This document shows, piece by piece, positions 36,149-45,582 of a stretch of DNA of 64,000 nt. The DNA comes from Hyphomicrobiales bacterium (GTDB lineage: Bacteria; Pseudomonadota; Alphaproteobacteria; Rhizobiales; Rhizobiaceae), in assembly GCA_002401155.1 (NCBI GenBank), contig NVSG01000007.1, forward strand, positions 27,555 to 91,554, in the 5' to 3' direction. Under the pieces are notes generated by a model. The model did no database searches, was not told the origin of the DNA, and saw only the letters and a program-made list of their open reading frames with translations. Made by a program: the position numbers and the translations under genes. Position 1 is the stretch's first letter, and every line of letters begins with the position of its first letter.

Positions 36149-36606
36149 TGCTGACCGTAGAACGCGCTCTTGATCTTAAGACCTATGCCGGTCAGGTGCT
36201 GGGTACTTCCGAATGGCAACTCGTGACCCAAAAGGTAATCGATGACTTTGCCAAAATTTCGGGCGACGATCACTGGATACATATCGATGTGGATCGGGCG
36301 CGGCGGGAAATGCCTGATGGGAGTACAATTGCACATGGGCTCTATTTGATGTCGCTCATCCCGGTATTACAGCGTCAAATATATAGTATCCGCAATCGCG
36401 GACGCGGGCTCAATTACGGATATGACAGGGTGCGCTTTGTCTCGTCTGTTGCGGTGGAAAGCCGTATCCGCCTGAAACAAACGCTGGTGGATGCTACGCC
36501 ACATAAATTTGGCGCACGTCTCGAAATCGATATAGAGATTGAAATTGAAGACGGGAAAAAACCCGCAATGGTCGCGCGAAATATTTTACTTATCGAGAAC
36601 CCATGA
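36148..36606 (+). CDS. MaoC-family hydratase
   Basis: The 152-residue hot-dog protein carries the hydratase signature VIDDFAKISGDDHWIHID with catalytic Asp and His, then IAHGLYLMSLIP. Such enzymes hydrate trans-enoyl-CoA. It overlaps both neighbours by a few bases, so it is part of a tight operon with the quinone oxidoreductase and the CoA ligase. Confidence 0.9.
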   Translation: MLTVERALDLKTYAGQVLGTSEWQLVTQKVIDDFAKISGDDHWIHIDVDRARREMPDGSTIAHGLYLMSLIPVLQRQIYSIRNRGRGLNYGYDRVRFVSSVAVESRIRLKQTLVDATPHKFGARLEIDIEIEIEDGKKPAMVARNILLIENP

Positions 36607-38138
36607 TCCAAGATAATGACCAAGCGATACTCGGCCGCATCCTCTCTCATGCTGGCGAGCGGCCTGATGATATCGCGCTTATATGCGGTGATGCTGAACG
36701 CTGCTGGAAACAGTTGCGAGAAGAAACGCTGGCCCTTGCGGGATCAATTGCAGCGACAGGAACAATAGGCGACCGGGTGGTTTTGCTTGGCGATGTCAGC
36801 GTGGAACTGGTGATTGCCTATCTCGCAATTATTACAGCTGGCAGGTGCGCCGTTCCGCTGCAAACATCCGCGCATCCCGATGCGCTTGCGGGTATGGTCG
36901 CTGATTGTGAACCCAGCCTGATATTTGCAGACGGGAAATATCTCGACACATTGCAATCATTGCTGGTGTCGCAAACTCTCGCGGTTCGTCTTGATGATGA
37001 TGCCGGAGAACTTGAGAAATTTGTTTCGACAGGTTCCCCGCTTGCAGAACCTCAGCAGGTCTCGCCGGAAGATCCATTCAATATTATTTACAGCTCAGGC
37101 ACGACCGGAAAAGCGAAGGGGATCGTTCATTCCCACACCATGCGATATCGTCAAGTCGCACGCGATGTTTTTGATTTGAATTCGGCCAGCACGATGCTGT
37201 TGGCGACGCCGCTTTATTCGAACACAACGCTGATGCCCATGCTGATGGCTTTTTTCCATGGAAGCCGTGTGGTGATGATGCAAAAATTCAATGCAGAGGG
37301 TTATCTCGATCTGGTGGAGAAACACGCCGCAACCCACACCATGCTGGTGCCTATACAATATCAACGTATTCTAGCAGCAGACAGTTTTGCCAATCGGGAC
37401 CTTAAAAGTTTCAAGGTTAAACAGTGCACTGGCGCGCCTCTTGCTGCTGCCGACAAACGTCGTATCGTGCAGGAATGGCCGGGCCGTTTTCTGGAAATTT
37501 ATGGGCTAACCGAAGGCGGGTGCACTTGCCTGCTGGACGCGGTAGCTCACCCGAAAAAGGCACATACGGTGGGTAAGCCTGCTGCGGGAAACGACATTCG
37601 GATCATCGATGATGATGGTAATGATTTGCCAATTGGCGAACGCGGCGAGATCATTGGTCGTTCGCAAATGATGATGTCTGGATATTTTCGCAATCAGGCT
37701 GCCAATGATGCATTTTACTGGCGTGATAAAGATGATGTTCTTTATCATCGCACCGGCGATATCGGTGTTTTCGATGAAGATGGTTTTTTAACTCTGGTAG
37801 ACCGGAAAAAGGATGTGATCATATCGGGTGGTTTCAATATCTATGCTTCTGATCTCGAAGAAAAGTTGCTCGATCATCCCGACATTGCTGAGGCAATTGT
37901 AATCGCTATACCCAGTGAAAAATGGGGAGAAACGCCGCTTGGACTTGTTATTGCCAATCCCGAAACGCAAATTGAACCGGATGAAATTCTTGAATGGGTC
38001 AATGGACGGCTTGGAAAGATGCAGCGATTGTCGGCAATCGAACTCAGAAATGAATTGCCGCGATCTGTGGTAGGCAAGGTCCTGAAACAAGAACTTAAAA
38101 AACCCTATTGGGAGAATATAAATAATGACGCAAGTTGA
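36603..38138 (+). CDS. AMP-forming acyl-CoA ligase
   Basis: The 511-residue enzyme activates a carboxylic acid with ATP and CoA. Motifs: IIYSSGTTGKAKGIVHSH (AMP/P-loop), EIYGLTEGG, YHRTGDIG, and VDRKKDVIISGGFNIYASDLEE in the hinge to the C-terminal domain; the catalytic Lys is in SVVGKVLKQELKK near the end. Its length suits a medium-size or aromatic-acid ligase. Start overlaps the MaoC gene by 4 bp, and the next gene begins inside its 3' end. Confidence 0.92.
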   Translation: MIQDNDQAILGRILSHAGERPDDIALICGDAERCWKQLREETLALAGSIAATGTIGDRVVLLGDVSVELVIAYLAIITAGRCAVPLQTSAHPDALAGMVADCEPSLIFADGKYLDTLQSLLVSQTLAVRLDDDAGELEKFVSTGSPLAEPQQVSPEDPFNIIYSSGTTGKAKGIVHSHTMRYRQVARDVFDLNSASTMLLATPLYSNTTLMPMLMAFFHGSRVVMMQKFNAEGYLDLVEKHAATHTMLVPIQYQRILAADSFANRDLKSFKVKQCTGAPLAAADKRRIVQEWPGRFLEIYGLTEGGCTCLLDAVAHPKKAHTVGKPAAGNDIRIIDDDGNDLPIGERGEIIGRSQMMMSGYFRNQAANDAFYWRDKDDVLYHRTGDIGVFDEDGFLTLVDRKKDVIISGGFNIYASDLEEKLLDHPDIAEAIVIAIPSEKWGETPLGLVIANPETQIEPDEILEWVNGRLGKMQRLSAIELRNELPRSVVGKVLKQELKKPYWENINNDAS

Positions 38139-38880
38139 ACAATCCCGTTACCCTGAAATCGCCCTTGTCACCGGCGCGAGCAGCGGCATCGGCCGTGCAA
38201 CCGCCCTTCGACTGGCAGCAGGCGGCTCACGAATAGTGGTTGGATATAACAGCAACAAGCAGGCGGCAGATGAACTGACAGCAGAAATGGCAGGCAGCGG
38301 CCATATGGCATTGCGCATTGCCATTGATGATACCAACAGTATTTCTGATGCCGTAGCGGTTATCACAAAGGAATATGGCAAGCTTGATGCGTTGGTGAAC
38401 AGTGCCGGTAGCACACAGCCTGTGCCACTGAACGATCTCGACAAACTTACCGACGAGATTTTTGATCGCATCGTGTCGATCAATTTGCGCGGGCCGTTTG
38501 CCGTCATTCGCGCCATGCGATCGCTTTTGGAAAAGGGTGAAAAATCCGCGATCATCAATGTATCATCCCTTGCCGCGCAAAGAGGAATTGGCAGTAGCCT
38601 TGCCTATTGTGCCGCCAAGGGTGGACTGGATACGCTCACTGTCGGGCTGGCCCGCATTCTGGCGCCGCACATCCGCGTCATCTCGATTTCACCGGCTGGC
38701 GTCGATACGGAATTTGTCACTGGACGGACAAGAGCGCAAATGGATGCCATGGCCGAAACGCTGCCGCTACAACACGTGACCTCAGCCGACGATGTGGCGC
38801 GGGCAATTGTTGTCAGTATTGTAGATTTGACCAGCAGCACCGGCATTATCATCAATATCGATGAGGGCCGACACCTATAG
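38125..38880 (+). CDS. SDR-family oxidoreductase (3-oxoacyl reductase-like)
   Basis: The 251-residue NAD(P)-dependent enzyme has TGASSGIGRATALRLA at the N-terminus, the active-site Ser in INVSSLAAQRG and the pair YCAAKGG (Tyr, Lys), then SPAGVDTEF. It resembles FabG-type 3-hydroxyacyl dehydrogenases. It overlaps the ligase gene by 14 bp and ends the rightward run; a MaoC gene converges on it. Confidence 0.92.
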   Translation: MTQVEQSRYPEIALVTGASSGIGRATALRLAAGGSRIVVGYNSNKQAADELTAEMAGSGHMALRIAIDDTNSISDAVAVITKEYGKLDALVNSAGSTQPVPLNDLDKLTDEIFDRIVSINLRGPFAVIRAMRSLLEKGEKSAIINVSSLAAQRGIGSSLAYCAAKGGLDTLTVGLARILAPHIRVISISPAGVDTEFVTGRTRAQMDAMAETLPLQHVTSADDVARAIVVSIVDLTSSTGIIINIDEGRHL

Positions 38881-38906
38881 TCGTTAACCCGAACCTTTAA
38901 AAGGCG

Positions 38907-39356
38907 CTAATCAGTCGGACGCACCGGTATTTGACCCAAAGTTATCAGGGTCATTACCGCTTCATCCTTTTGGTTTGATACCGTAACTTTGGTGCGAATG
39001 ACGCCAAATTCGGGGCGGCGTTTTGAGCGTTCCGTCGATATCACTTCGCGGGAAACCTTGAGAACGTCTCCGGGGCGCACAGGTTTGCGCCAGCGTAATT
39101 CATCAATTCCCACCCCTACAATCGGGGTATCACCATAACCACCGCCCTCGATAAAGAGGCGCATGGAGAGCGCCGCGATCTGCCAGCCACTTGCAATTAC
39201 CGTACCGAACCGCCCGGCAGCAGCTGCTTCGGGATCAGTGTGCATGGGCTGCGGATCATTTTGTAGCGCATAGGAAATGATATCCTCCTCGCTTATTTCC
39301 ACGGTCTTGCTGACCCAGGTTTCACCAATCTCAATATCCTCTAGAAAGCGGGACAT
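38907..39356 (-). CDS. MaoC-like dehydratase, second copy
   Basis: This 149-residue hot-dog protein differs from the one at 36148: it has FLEDIEIGETWVSKTVEISEEDI, then YALQNDPQPMHTDPEAA with the catalytic Asp/His pattern, then ASGWQIAALSMRL. Similar proteins occur in mesaconyl-CoA and crotonyl-type hydration. It lies downstream of the class I hydratase pair on the minus strand, separated by 63 bp holding a palindrome at 39407-39424. Confidence 0.88.
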   Translation of the reverse strand: MSRFLEDIEIGETWVSKTVEISEEDIISYALQNDPQPMHTDPEAAAAGRFGTVIASGWQIAALSMRLFIEGGGYGDTPIVGVGIDELRWRKPVRPGDVLKVSREVISTERSKRRPEFGVIRTKVTVSNQKDEAVMTLITLGQIPVRPTD

Positions 39357-39406
39357 ATTTTCTCCAATTATGAGTTGTGTTGTGGCAATTACGGAGGAAG
39401 CGTTGC

Positions 39407-39424
39407 AATGAAACTGGTTTCATT
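39407..39424. promoter_or_regulatory. KdgR-like palindrome
   Basis: AATGAAACTGGTTTCATT is an inverted repeat of 8 bp with a 2-bp centre. The arms equal the AATGAAAC/GTTTCATT arms of operators bound by KdgR, an IclR-family protein of enterobacteria, though that site has a 3-bp centre. It overlaps the stop codon of the hydratase beta gene and precedes the MaoC gene, so it could be an IclR operator or an mRNA hairpin. Confidence 0.4.
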
Positions 39425-40052
39425 TCTGTCTTGCTGCCGCGAGTTCTTGCAAAATTCCGGGCAATTTATCAGCAGCTTCCTGTTGTAACTTTTGAAACAT
39501 GCTGTTGCCATGGGCATCAATGGCGACCGTGACAGGGCCAAAAGATTTCAATTGATACCGAGCCAGGCGAAATTGCTCGATGAGGTCATCCCACCCCGTT
39601 TCCAGACGCTCGACAACGCCGTTAGTCAGAAGCGGCGATGCACCGCCCGGCATTGAAAAATATACGCATCCAATTTCCTGCATCGCCTCAACGCATTGCG
39701 GACCCATGCCGCCTTTTCCGCCAACCGAGGTCAAACCCAAACCCCTGATGATGGTGGGCATTAAAGCATCGAACCGGGTGGAAGTGGTTGGATTGACATA
39801 GTTGGGCAGCCATTTGCCGTTCTCTTCGCGGCAATTACTTCCCATGTGGAAGAAGGCCTGACCTTGAAGATCAAATGGAAGGTCCTCTCCGCTTTCCAGC
39901 GCTTCAATGATGCGCTCTTGGGTGATCATCCCAGCGGACACGGTCACTTCCCCGTCCAACAGAACCATGTCGCCCAAAGAAAGCGACCGCGCCTCCTCAG
40001 GAGACAATGGTAAATTCAAATGCACAATGTCTGGTTGAGGCTCATCACTCAA
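39420..40052 (-). CDS. Class I fumarase/tartrate dehydratase, beta subunit
   Basis: The 210-residue protein is the beta-type half of a two-subunit class I hydratase: LPLSPEEARSLSLGDMVLLDGEVTVSAGM, then GKGGMGPQCVEAM, PGGASPLL and FGPVTVAIDAHGNSMF. It overlaps the alpha gene by 8 bp. The pair forms an iron-sulfur enzyme that adds or removes water across a dicarboxylate double bond (fumarate, tartrate, mesaconate or a relative). The catabolic setting suggests a substrate other than fumarate. Confidence 0.92.
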   Translation of the reverse strand: MSDEPQPDIVHLNLPLSPEEARSLSLGDMVLLDGEVTVSAGMITQERIIEALESGEDLPFDLQGQAFFHMGSNCREENGKWLPNYVNPTTSTRFDALMPTIIRGLGLTSVGGKGGMGPQCVEAMQEIGCVYFSMPGGASPLLTNGVVERLETGWDDLIEQFRLARYQLKSFGPVTVAIDAHGNSMFQKLQQEAADKLPGILQELAAARQK

Positions 40053-40926
40053 GACGTGTTACCTCTCCATCATTGCTGATGCGCAGCGTGGTTCGGCGGT
40101 TAATCCAACAGTTGAAACATACGGCGACCGGGACAAAACTATGCCCGTGGGCATAATCGACATGCACAGCCAGCGCCGTGGTGTCTCCACCTGTTCCCAT
40201 CGGACCAAACCCGGTTTTATTGACAGCAATAAGCAGCCGCTCCTCCATGTCCTGAATCATCGGATCAGAATGTTTTGAACCAATTTTGCGCAAAGTTGCT
40301 TTCTTGGCCATTTTTGCTGCGTGATCGAATGATCCGCCAATCCCCATACCGATGATGACCGGTGGGCAGTGCTGTGATCCTGCCGCAAGTACGCAATCCA
40401 TAAAGTAGGCTTCAATTTCCTCGATTTTCGGATAAACAAAAATCTTCATATCGGCCCAGCGCCCCGAACCCAGCGCTTTGGGCGAACACGTGATTTCCAT
40501 ATAGTCGGCCCCGTCGATCACATCGAAAGACAATGCAGGCATGTCACGCCCGGTATAGCTGCGCTCCATGGTCAGAGGGTGGGTGATAAATTTGAGGATT
40601 GGCGGCTCTATTGTCTTCACCAAATCTTCAAATCCATCGACGAATGCGCGGCGGATATCACCATCCAGTGTCAACTTTGTCCCGATTTTCACGAAATATG
40701 CGGGAAACCCGGCATCGGAACAGGCATGTCGATCTTCGGTTTCAGCAGCGCGAGCGGCGGCCTGCATGAATTGGAGCGTGCGGCGAGAAGCAAGCTTTGT
40801 TTCTTTCTTCTCAGCCTGAGCCAAAGCTTCCAGCGTATCGTCCGGCACCTTTTTCAGCGACCATTCATACAGGTCCCGGGAAGCTTTCCTTATGATGTCA
40901 TAGGTAATCGGCACAGTGTTCCTCAC
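40045..40926 (-). CDS. Class I fumarase/tartrate dehydratase, alpha subunit
   Basis: The 293-residue alpha half carries the iron-sulfur Cys residues and the stretches QHCPPVIIGMGIGGSFDHAA, GFGPMGTGGDTTALAVHVDYA and VAVCFNCWINRR. The start may be GTG at 40926 or, better placed behind GTGAGGA, the GTG at 40914 (PITYD). It is divergent from the dehydrogenase at 41094 with 167 bp between. Confidence 0.92.
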   Translation of the reverse strand: MRNTVPITYDIIRKASRDLYEWSLKKVPDDTLEALAQAEKKETKLASRRTLQFMQAAARAAETEDRHACSDAGFPAYFVKIGTKLTLDGDIRRAFVDGFEDLVKTIEPPILKFITHPLTMERSYTGRDMPALSFDVIDGADYMEITCSPKALGSGRWADMKIFVYPKIEEIEAYFMDCVLAAGSQHCPPVIIGMGIGGSFDHAAKMAKKATLRKIGSKHSDPMIQDMEERLLIAVNKTGFGPMGTGGDTTALAVHVDYAHGHSFVPVAVCFNCWINRRTTLRISNDGEVTRLE

Positions 40927-41093
40927 CCCGTAAATTGGTATTTCACCCTACGTTGAACCTCCCGCTGCGATAAACCTTTGGCCATGAATGTTTCGCAGAA
41001 CGGAATGCTGATTGGGAGGGGTTGAAGCAATGCGATCTGGGGTTTCTGATTGCCTTTCACTTTAGATCAGAAATCCGATGACAAGGTCAGTCC

Positions 41094-42149
41094 ATGAATC
41101 GTGCATTAATTGTCGATGTACCTGAGGTAACGAATTTCGTTAGTGCACTTTTCGAAGCGGCGGGATTGGCTCCGGATGCCGCAAAGCGCGTCGCCGATGC
41201 ATTGATTGATGCCGACGTTTCAGGTCGCGGGTCTCACGGCATTCAATTGGCAGACCTATATCTTGAGCGGCTGGTCAACGGCACAATGTCAACGGCATCA
41301 AAGCCTGAACTTGTCAGCGAGGATGGTGGGTGCGTTGTGCTTGATGCAGCTGATATGGAGGGCCATCTAGCGGCAGAGGAAGCGATGAAGATCGCTATCG
41401 CCAAGGCACGTGAATTTGGCGTTTCAGCGGTTTCAATGCGCCGCGTATTTCATTGCGGGGTTATGGGGCGCTATATTCGTATGGCTGCTGAGGAAGGATG
41501 CGCGGCGTTTGCAATGTGCAATGTCAAACCCCTCATGGCAGCACCGGGTGGTTTGGAACGGCTGGTAGGCACCAACCCGATTGCCATCGGTTTCCCGGTG
41601 GAAAATCATGCGCCGGTTATTTTAGACATGGCAACGACTGAAGGGGCGATGGGGAGCATTCGCCAAAAACTTGCGGCAGGCGAAAAGCTACCTGTAAATT
41701 GGGCGCTGGATGCCGAGGGTAATTCAACCACAGATCCGGCGGAGGCTCTTGCCGGTTTTCTTCTACCCGTGGGCGGAGCCAAAGGCTTCGGGTTATCATT
41801 TGCCATTGACCTGCTTTCAGGGGCTCTGGCCACAGGCGGTTTTGGCTCTACGCTTGGACAGCTTGCCGGCGACAAACCTTATAATGCATCACTTCTGTTT
41901 ATCGTTTTAGATATCAATCGCTTCAGAGCGCTTGACGCATTTCTTGAAGAAACACGCGCCGGTGTGGAGCGGGTACACAATTCAAAAAAAGCAGAGGGAA
42001 CCGACCGGTTATTTGTGCCGGGGGAACGCAGCGCAGAGACGACTGCGACAAATGAAGGGACCATCCCCGTTTCACTCACAGCTGCCAAAACCCTGCGACA
42101 ACGAGCTTTGAAGCTAGGTGTCCCGGTGCCTGCAACAATGGAGGTCTAA
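41094..42149 (+). CDS. Malate/L-lactate dehydrogenase family (YiaK-type)
   Basis: This 351-residue NAD(P)-dependent oxidoreductase has the family's patterns SGRGSHGIQLADLYLERL, HCGVMGRY, GTNPIAIGFP and GGAKGFGLSFAIDLLSGAL. Members reduce or oxidise 2-hydroxy acids such as malate, 2,3-diketogulonate, sulfolactate or ureidoglycolate. It ends 2 bp before the IlvD/Edd gene, so the two probably act in sequence on a sugar-acid-like intermediate. Confidence 0.92.
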   Translation: MNRALIVDVPEVTNFVSALFEAAGLAPDAAKRVADALIDADVSGRGSHGIQLADLYLERLVNGTMSTASKPELVSEDGGCVVLDAADMEGHLAAEEAMKIAIAKAREFGVSAVSMRRVFHCGVMGRYIRMAAEEGCAAFAMCNVKPLMAAPGGLERLVGTNPIAIGFPVENHAPVILDMATTEGAMGSIRQKLAAGEKLPVNWALDAEGNSTTDPAEALAGFLLPVGGAKGFGLSFAIDLLSGALATGGFGSTLGQLAGDKPYNASLLFIVLDINRFRALDAFLEETRAGVERVHNSKKAEGTDRLFVPGERSAETTATNEGTIPVSLTAAKTLRQRALKLGVPVPATMEV

Positions 42150-42151
42150 GG

Positions 42152-43888
42152 ATGGAAAAGCGTAAAAAATATGAAGAATTCCGATCCGCACGCTGGTTGG
42201 ATCGCGATGATTTTCGCTCGTTCATGCATCGCTCGCGAGCAATGCAAATGGGATATGGGCCTGAAGACTGGGAAGGTAAACCCATCATTGCCGTCGTCAA
42301 TACCTGGTCGGATACACAGCAATGCCACATGCATTTCAAGGACCGTGTGGAATGGGTGAAACGCGGTGTGTTGCAAGCCGGTGGCTTTCCGCTGGAAATT
42401 CCGGCGATGTCTTTATCTGAAGTATTTATAAAACCCTCCTCCATGCTCTATCGCAATATGTTGTCCATGGAAGTTGAAGAGGTTTTACGCTCACAGCCGG
42501 TGGATGGTGTGGTGCTGATGGGCGGTTGCGATAAAACCACACCGGCATTGACCATGGGTGCCATATCAGTGGGGCTGCCATTTATTTTCCTGCCGGCTGG
42601 TCCAATGTTAAGCGGAAACTATGCTGGCAAGGCGCTTGGTTCTGGCACGGATGCTTATAAATACTGGGACGAAAAGCGCCTTGGCAATGTAACTGATAAA
42701 GAGTTGCAGGGCGTTGAGGCGGGCATCGCACGTTCGGATGGTCATTGCATGACATTCGGCACTGCGAGCACCATGACGGCGGTTGCCGAAGGCTTGGGGC
42801 TCTGTCTTCCCGGGGCTTCATCAATTCCAGCACCAGATTCCAGCCATCGGCGGATGAGCGCGGATTGCGGTCGTCGGATCGTTGATATGGTCTGGGAAGA
42901 TTTAACACCTGAAAAAATCATAACCAGAGCGGCGGTAGAAAACGCCATTACACTCGCTATGGCGACAGGTGGTTCAACCAATGCCTTGATCCACATCATC
43001 GCAATGGCGCGGCGGGCAAATATTCCCATCGATTTGGACGATATTGATAAAGTGGGCCGCACGACACCTGTGATTGCCAATATACGTCCCTCCGGCAAAG
43101 TTTATCTGATGGAGGATTTTTACCATGCCGGTGGCCTGCGTGCATTGATGGTGCAATTGGGGGACAAGCTTGATTTATCTGCCCTCACAGTTACCGGAAA
43201 AACACTCGGGGATGGGCTGGAGGGTGTCGTTGTCCAAAATGATGACGTGATCAGACCATTATCAAACCCTGTTTACGGTGAAGGATCGCTTGCCGTATTG
43301 AAAGGCAATTTGGCGCCAACGGGTGCCGTCATCAAACCTGCGGCGTGTGATCCAAAATTCCTTGTGCATCGCGGGCCTGCGCTGGTGGCTAATTCCTATC
43401 CGGAACTAAAGAAAATTGTAGAAGATCCGGATTATCCGATCACACCGGACACCGTATTGGTGCTGCGTAATGCTGGGCCTCAAGGTGGTCCGGGCATGCC
43501 TGAATGGGGCATGATACCAATGCCCCGGGCACTGCTTAAAGATGGTCATCGCGATATGGTGCGGTTGAGCGATGCACGCATGTCGGGCACTTCTTATGGT
43601 GCCTGTGTATTGCACGTCTCGCCGGAAGCATTTATCGGCGGGCCTTTGGCGCTAATTGAAAATGGCGACATTATTGAACTTGATGTTCCAAACCGTTCGC
43701 TCAACGTCATGGTTTCTGACGCAGAATTAGCGCGTCGCAAAAGCGAATGGGTCGCGCCTGTTTCAAAGTATGAGCGTGGATATGTCAGCATGTTCGGCAA
43801 GCATGTTGAGCAAGCAGATAAAGGGTGTGACTTCGACTTTCTGCGAACAGATTATGGCGGACCGAACCCGGAACCGGATATCTTCTAA
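42152..43888 (+). CDS. IlvD/Edd-family dehydratase (sugar-acid type)
   Basis: The 578-residue dehydratase has the iron-sulfur and metal motifs GGCDKTTPALTMG, SDGHCMTFGTASTMTAVAE, ATGGSTNALIHI, and at the C-terminus RLSDARMSGTSYGACVLHVSPE. The sequence KRKKYEEFRSARW at the N-terminus matches the L-arabonate/D-xylonate dehydratase branch rather than biosynthetic IlvD. It dehydrates 2,3-dihydroxy acids to 2-oxo-3-deoxy acids. Its 3' end overlaps the convergent SnoaL-like gene by 4 bp. Confidence 0.93.
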   Translation: MEKRKKYEEFRSARWLDRDDFRSFMHRSRAMQMGYGPEDWEGKPIIAVVNTWSDTQQCHMHFKDRVEWVKRGVLQAGGFPLEIPAMSLSEVFIKPSSMLYRNMLSMEVEEVLRSQPVDGVVLMGGCDKTTPALTMGAISVGLPFIFLPAGPMLSGNYAGKALGSGTDAYKYWDEKRLGNVTDKELQGVEAGIARSDGHCMTFGTASTMTAVAEGLGLCLPGASSIPAPDSSHRRMSADCGRRIVDMVWEDLTPEKIITRAAVENAITLAMATGGSTNALIHIIAMARRANIPIDLDDIDKVGRTTPVIANIRPSGKVYLMEDFYHAGGLRALMVQLGDKLDLSALTVTGKTLGDGLEGVVVQNDDVIRPLSNPVYGEGSLAVLKGNLAPTGAVIKPAACDPKFLVHRGPALVANSYPELKKIVEDPDYPITPDTVLVLRNAGPQGGPGMPEWGMIPMPRALLKDGHRDMVRLSDARMSGTSYGACVLHVSPEAFIGGPLALIENGDIIELDVPNRSLNVMVSDAELARRKSEWVAPVSKYERGYVSMFGKHVEQADKGCDFDFLRTDYGGPNPEPDIF

Positions 43889-44505
43889 CCAAGCTCCTTG
43901 AGCCAGCGGTTTTCGCCGTCGTGAAATTTTTGCAACTCTTCCGGCCGATCATCACCGAGAAGATCATGGCTTAGATTAAAGCCCCGGCGGTCCTGTAGAT
44001 ATGCCAAAAAGCGATAAGTTGGCCGGTACTTTGCCAGCAAATCCCAATCGATGGGAAGGGCGTTGGAAGGATCAAGCGCTCTCATGACATCGCGCTCGAA
44101 GATCACTTCGAATGTCAGCAAACGCCAAGTATCGTCGCGGCGCTCGACGCGGCAATGGTATCTGCAAAAGATGTGATAATCGACTTCCACGCCTTCAAGC
44201 ACGGTACGATTGAAAATCATCCCCGGGCTTTCGACCGTCGCTCTATCTGAGTTAGTCTGCACAAACCCGGGAAATATCCAATGCTTGCTGCCCGGTACTT
44301 TTTCCAGCAATTTTTGTGTCGCCGGAATGTAATCCACCCCATTGCCATCATACCAGCTTGTGCGGATGTGGGCGTCTGGATGAAAGCATCCGGCCATCAC
44401 ATCCCAGAGCCCTTGATCGCGCGCAAATCGCTCCTTGCTAACGAGATCGCGAATTTCTTCGCGGTCCAGCATTGCGGCAAGTCGTGCTTCGGATTTGGAT
44501 GTCAT
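43885..44505 (-). CDS. SnoaL-like (NTF2-fold) protein
   Basis: The 206-residue protein opens with LDREEIRDLVSKERFARDQGLWDVMAGCFHPDAHIRTSW, the classic SnoaL-like pattern of a cone-shaped NTF2 fold, followed by strands VDYHIFCRYHCRVERRD. Members include small dehydratases, isomerases and ring-hydroxylating dioxygenase beta-like proteins. No oxygenase alpha subunit is near, so an isomerase or hydratase role is more likely. It is divergent from the lactonase at 44671. Confidence 0.8.
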   Translation of the reverse strand: MTSKSEARLAAMLDREEIRDLVSKERFARDQGLWDVMAGCFHPDAHIRTSWYDGNGVDYIPATQKLLEKVPGSKHWIFPGFVQTNSDRATVESPGMIFNRTVLEGVEVDYHIFCRYHCRVERRDDTWRLLTFEVIFERDVMRALDPSNALPIDWDLLAKYRPTYRFLAYLQDRRGFNLSHDLLGDDRPEELQKFHDGENRWLKELG

Positions 44506-44670
44506 TGCAATTCCTTTGGTTGAGAACTTCCCGCAGAGAACCAGATGCGCAATTTTCTGTCAATTTGTCCCGGGGCATATTCCGCCTGCCAAAATAACCG
44601 GGATTGCACCTTCCAATACAATTAATCTTGGCAACAAATATATGCGATATAGCAAGGAGTAAATTTCACA

Positions 44671-45531
44671 ATGATATCATGCCCGCCGCCGCATCCCGAC
44701 CCCAGTCGACCCAAATTTCAGTTGCCCGAGGGTGCCTGCGACAGTCATTGTCACGTTTTGGGACCGGCGGACCGATTTCCCTACAGCAATAACCGCGCCT
44801 ATGATCCGCCAGATGCTCCAAAAGAACGACTTTTTACCCTCCATAAGCATTTGGGGATATCACGAGCTGTGATCGTGCAGGCCAGCTGTCATGGCGTCGA
44901 TAACAGCGCCATGATAGACACATTGCAGGCTTTTCCAGAGACAATGAGAGGCGTTGCAAGTCTGCCGCTCGACTGCACTGAAGCGCAAATTTCTGCCCTC
45001 CACGAAGCAGGCATACGCGGTGCACGTTTCAACTTCATGAGCCGCATCTTGAAAGCGCCGCCGCTGGAGGCCATTGACCGTGTTCTGGAGCGTATCGCAC
45101 CCTTTGGCTGGCATGCCGTGCTGCACTTTGATCCTGACCAAATTCCGGAACTCAAGAACTGGATAAACGGGATTTCAATTCCCCATGTCATCGACCATAT
45201 GGGGCGCCTGTGTGGCGATGATTTCGGTGGCGAGTATTTTCAAGGCCTGTGCGAGATAATGGAACACGATCTCGCATGGATGAAAATTTCAGGTGCAGAG
45301 CGCGGATCAAAAACTGGAGATCCTTTCGCTGATATGGTGCCAATCGCTCGAGCGCTGGTAAAGATAGCGCCCGATCGAACGTTGTGGGGCACTGATTGGC
45401 CGCATCCGGTTTTGAAGCAGCCCATGCCCGACGATGGTCACCTTGTCGACCTGCTGTTTGAGATGGTGCCGGATGAAACAACTCGCAATGCCATTCTGGT
45501 TGACAACCCTGCCCGCCTTTACGGCTTCTAA
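44671..45531 (+). CDS. LigI-type amidohydrolase (2-pyrone-4,6-dicarboxylate hydrolase-like)
   Basis: The 286-residue TIM-barrel hydrolase shows GACDSHCHVLGP near residue 27, VIVQASCHGVDN, RGARFNFMSR, VIDHMGRLCG and WGTDWPHPV with the catalytic Asp, the pattern of LigI and related lactonases. LigI opens the lactone of pyrone dicarboxylate in lignin-aromatic breakdown. The other genes of that route (ligJ, ligK) are absent, so a related lactone is the likely substrate. Confidence 0.9.
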   Translation: MISCPPPHPDPSRPKFQLPEGACDSHCHVLGPADRFPYSNNRAYDPPDAPKERLFTLHKHLGISRAVIVQASCHGVDNSAMIDTLQAFPETMRGVASLPLDCTEAQISALHEAGIRGARFNFMSRILKAPPLEAIDRVLERIAPFGWHAVLHFDPDQIPELKNWINGISIPHVIDHMGRLCGDDFGGEYFQGLCEIMEHDLAWMKISGAERGSKTGDPFADMVPIARALVKIAPDRTLWGTDWPHPVLKQPMPDDGHLVDLLFEMVPDETTRNAILVDNPARLYGF

Positions 45532-45540
45532 ACAAGGCAT

Positions 45541-45577
45541 TTAGGTCATAGACTCATAAACAGCGTCTATGACCTAA
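45541..45577. terminator. Bidirectional terminator between convergent genes
   Basis: A perfect 13-bp stem (TTAGGTCATAGAC at 45541-45553 with its complement at 45565-45577) and an 11-nt loop lie between the convergent lactonase and TRAP permease genes. Confidence 0.7.
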
Positions 45578-45582
45578 TGTTC

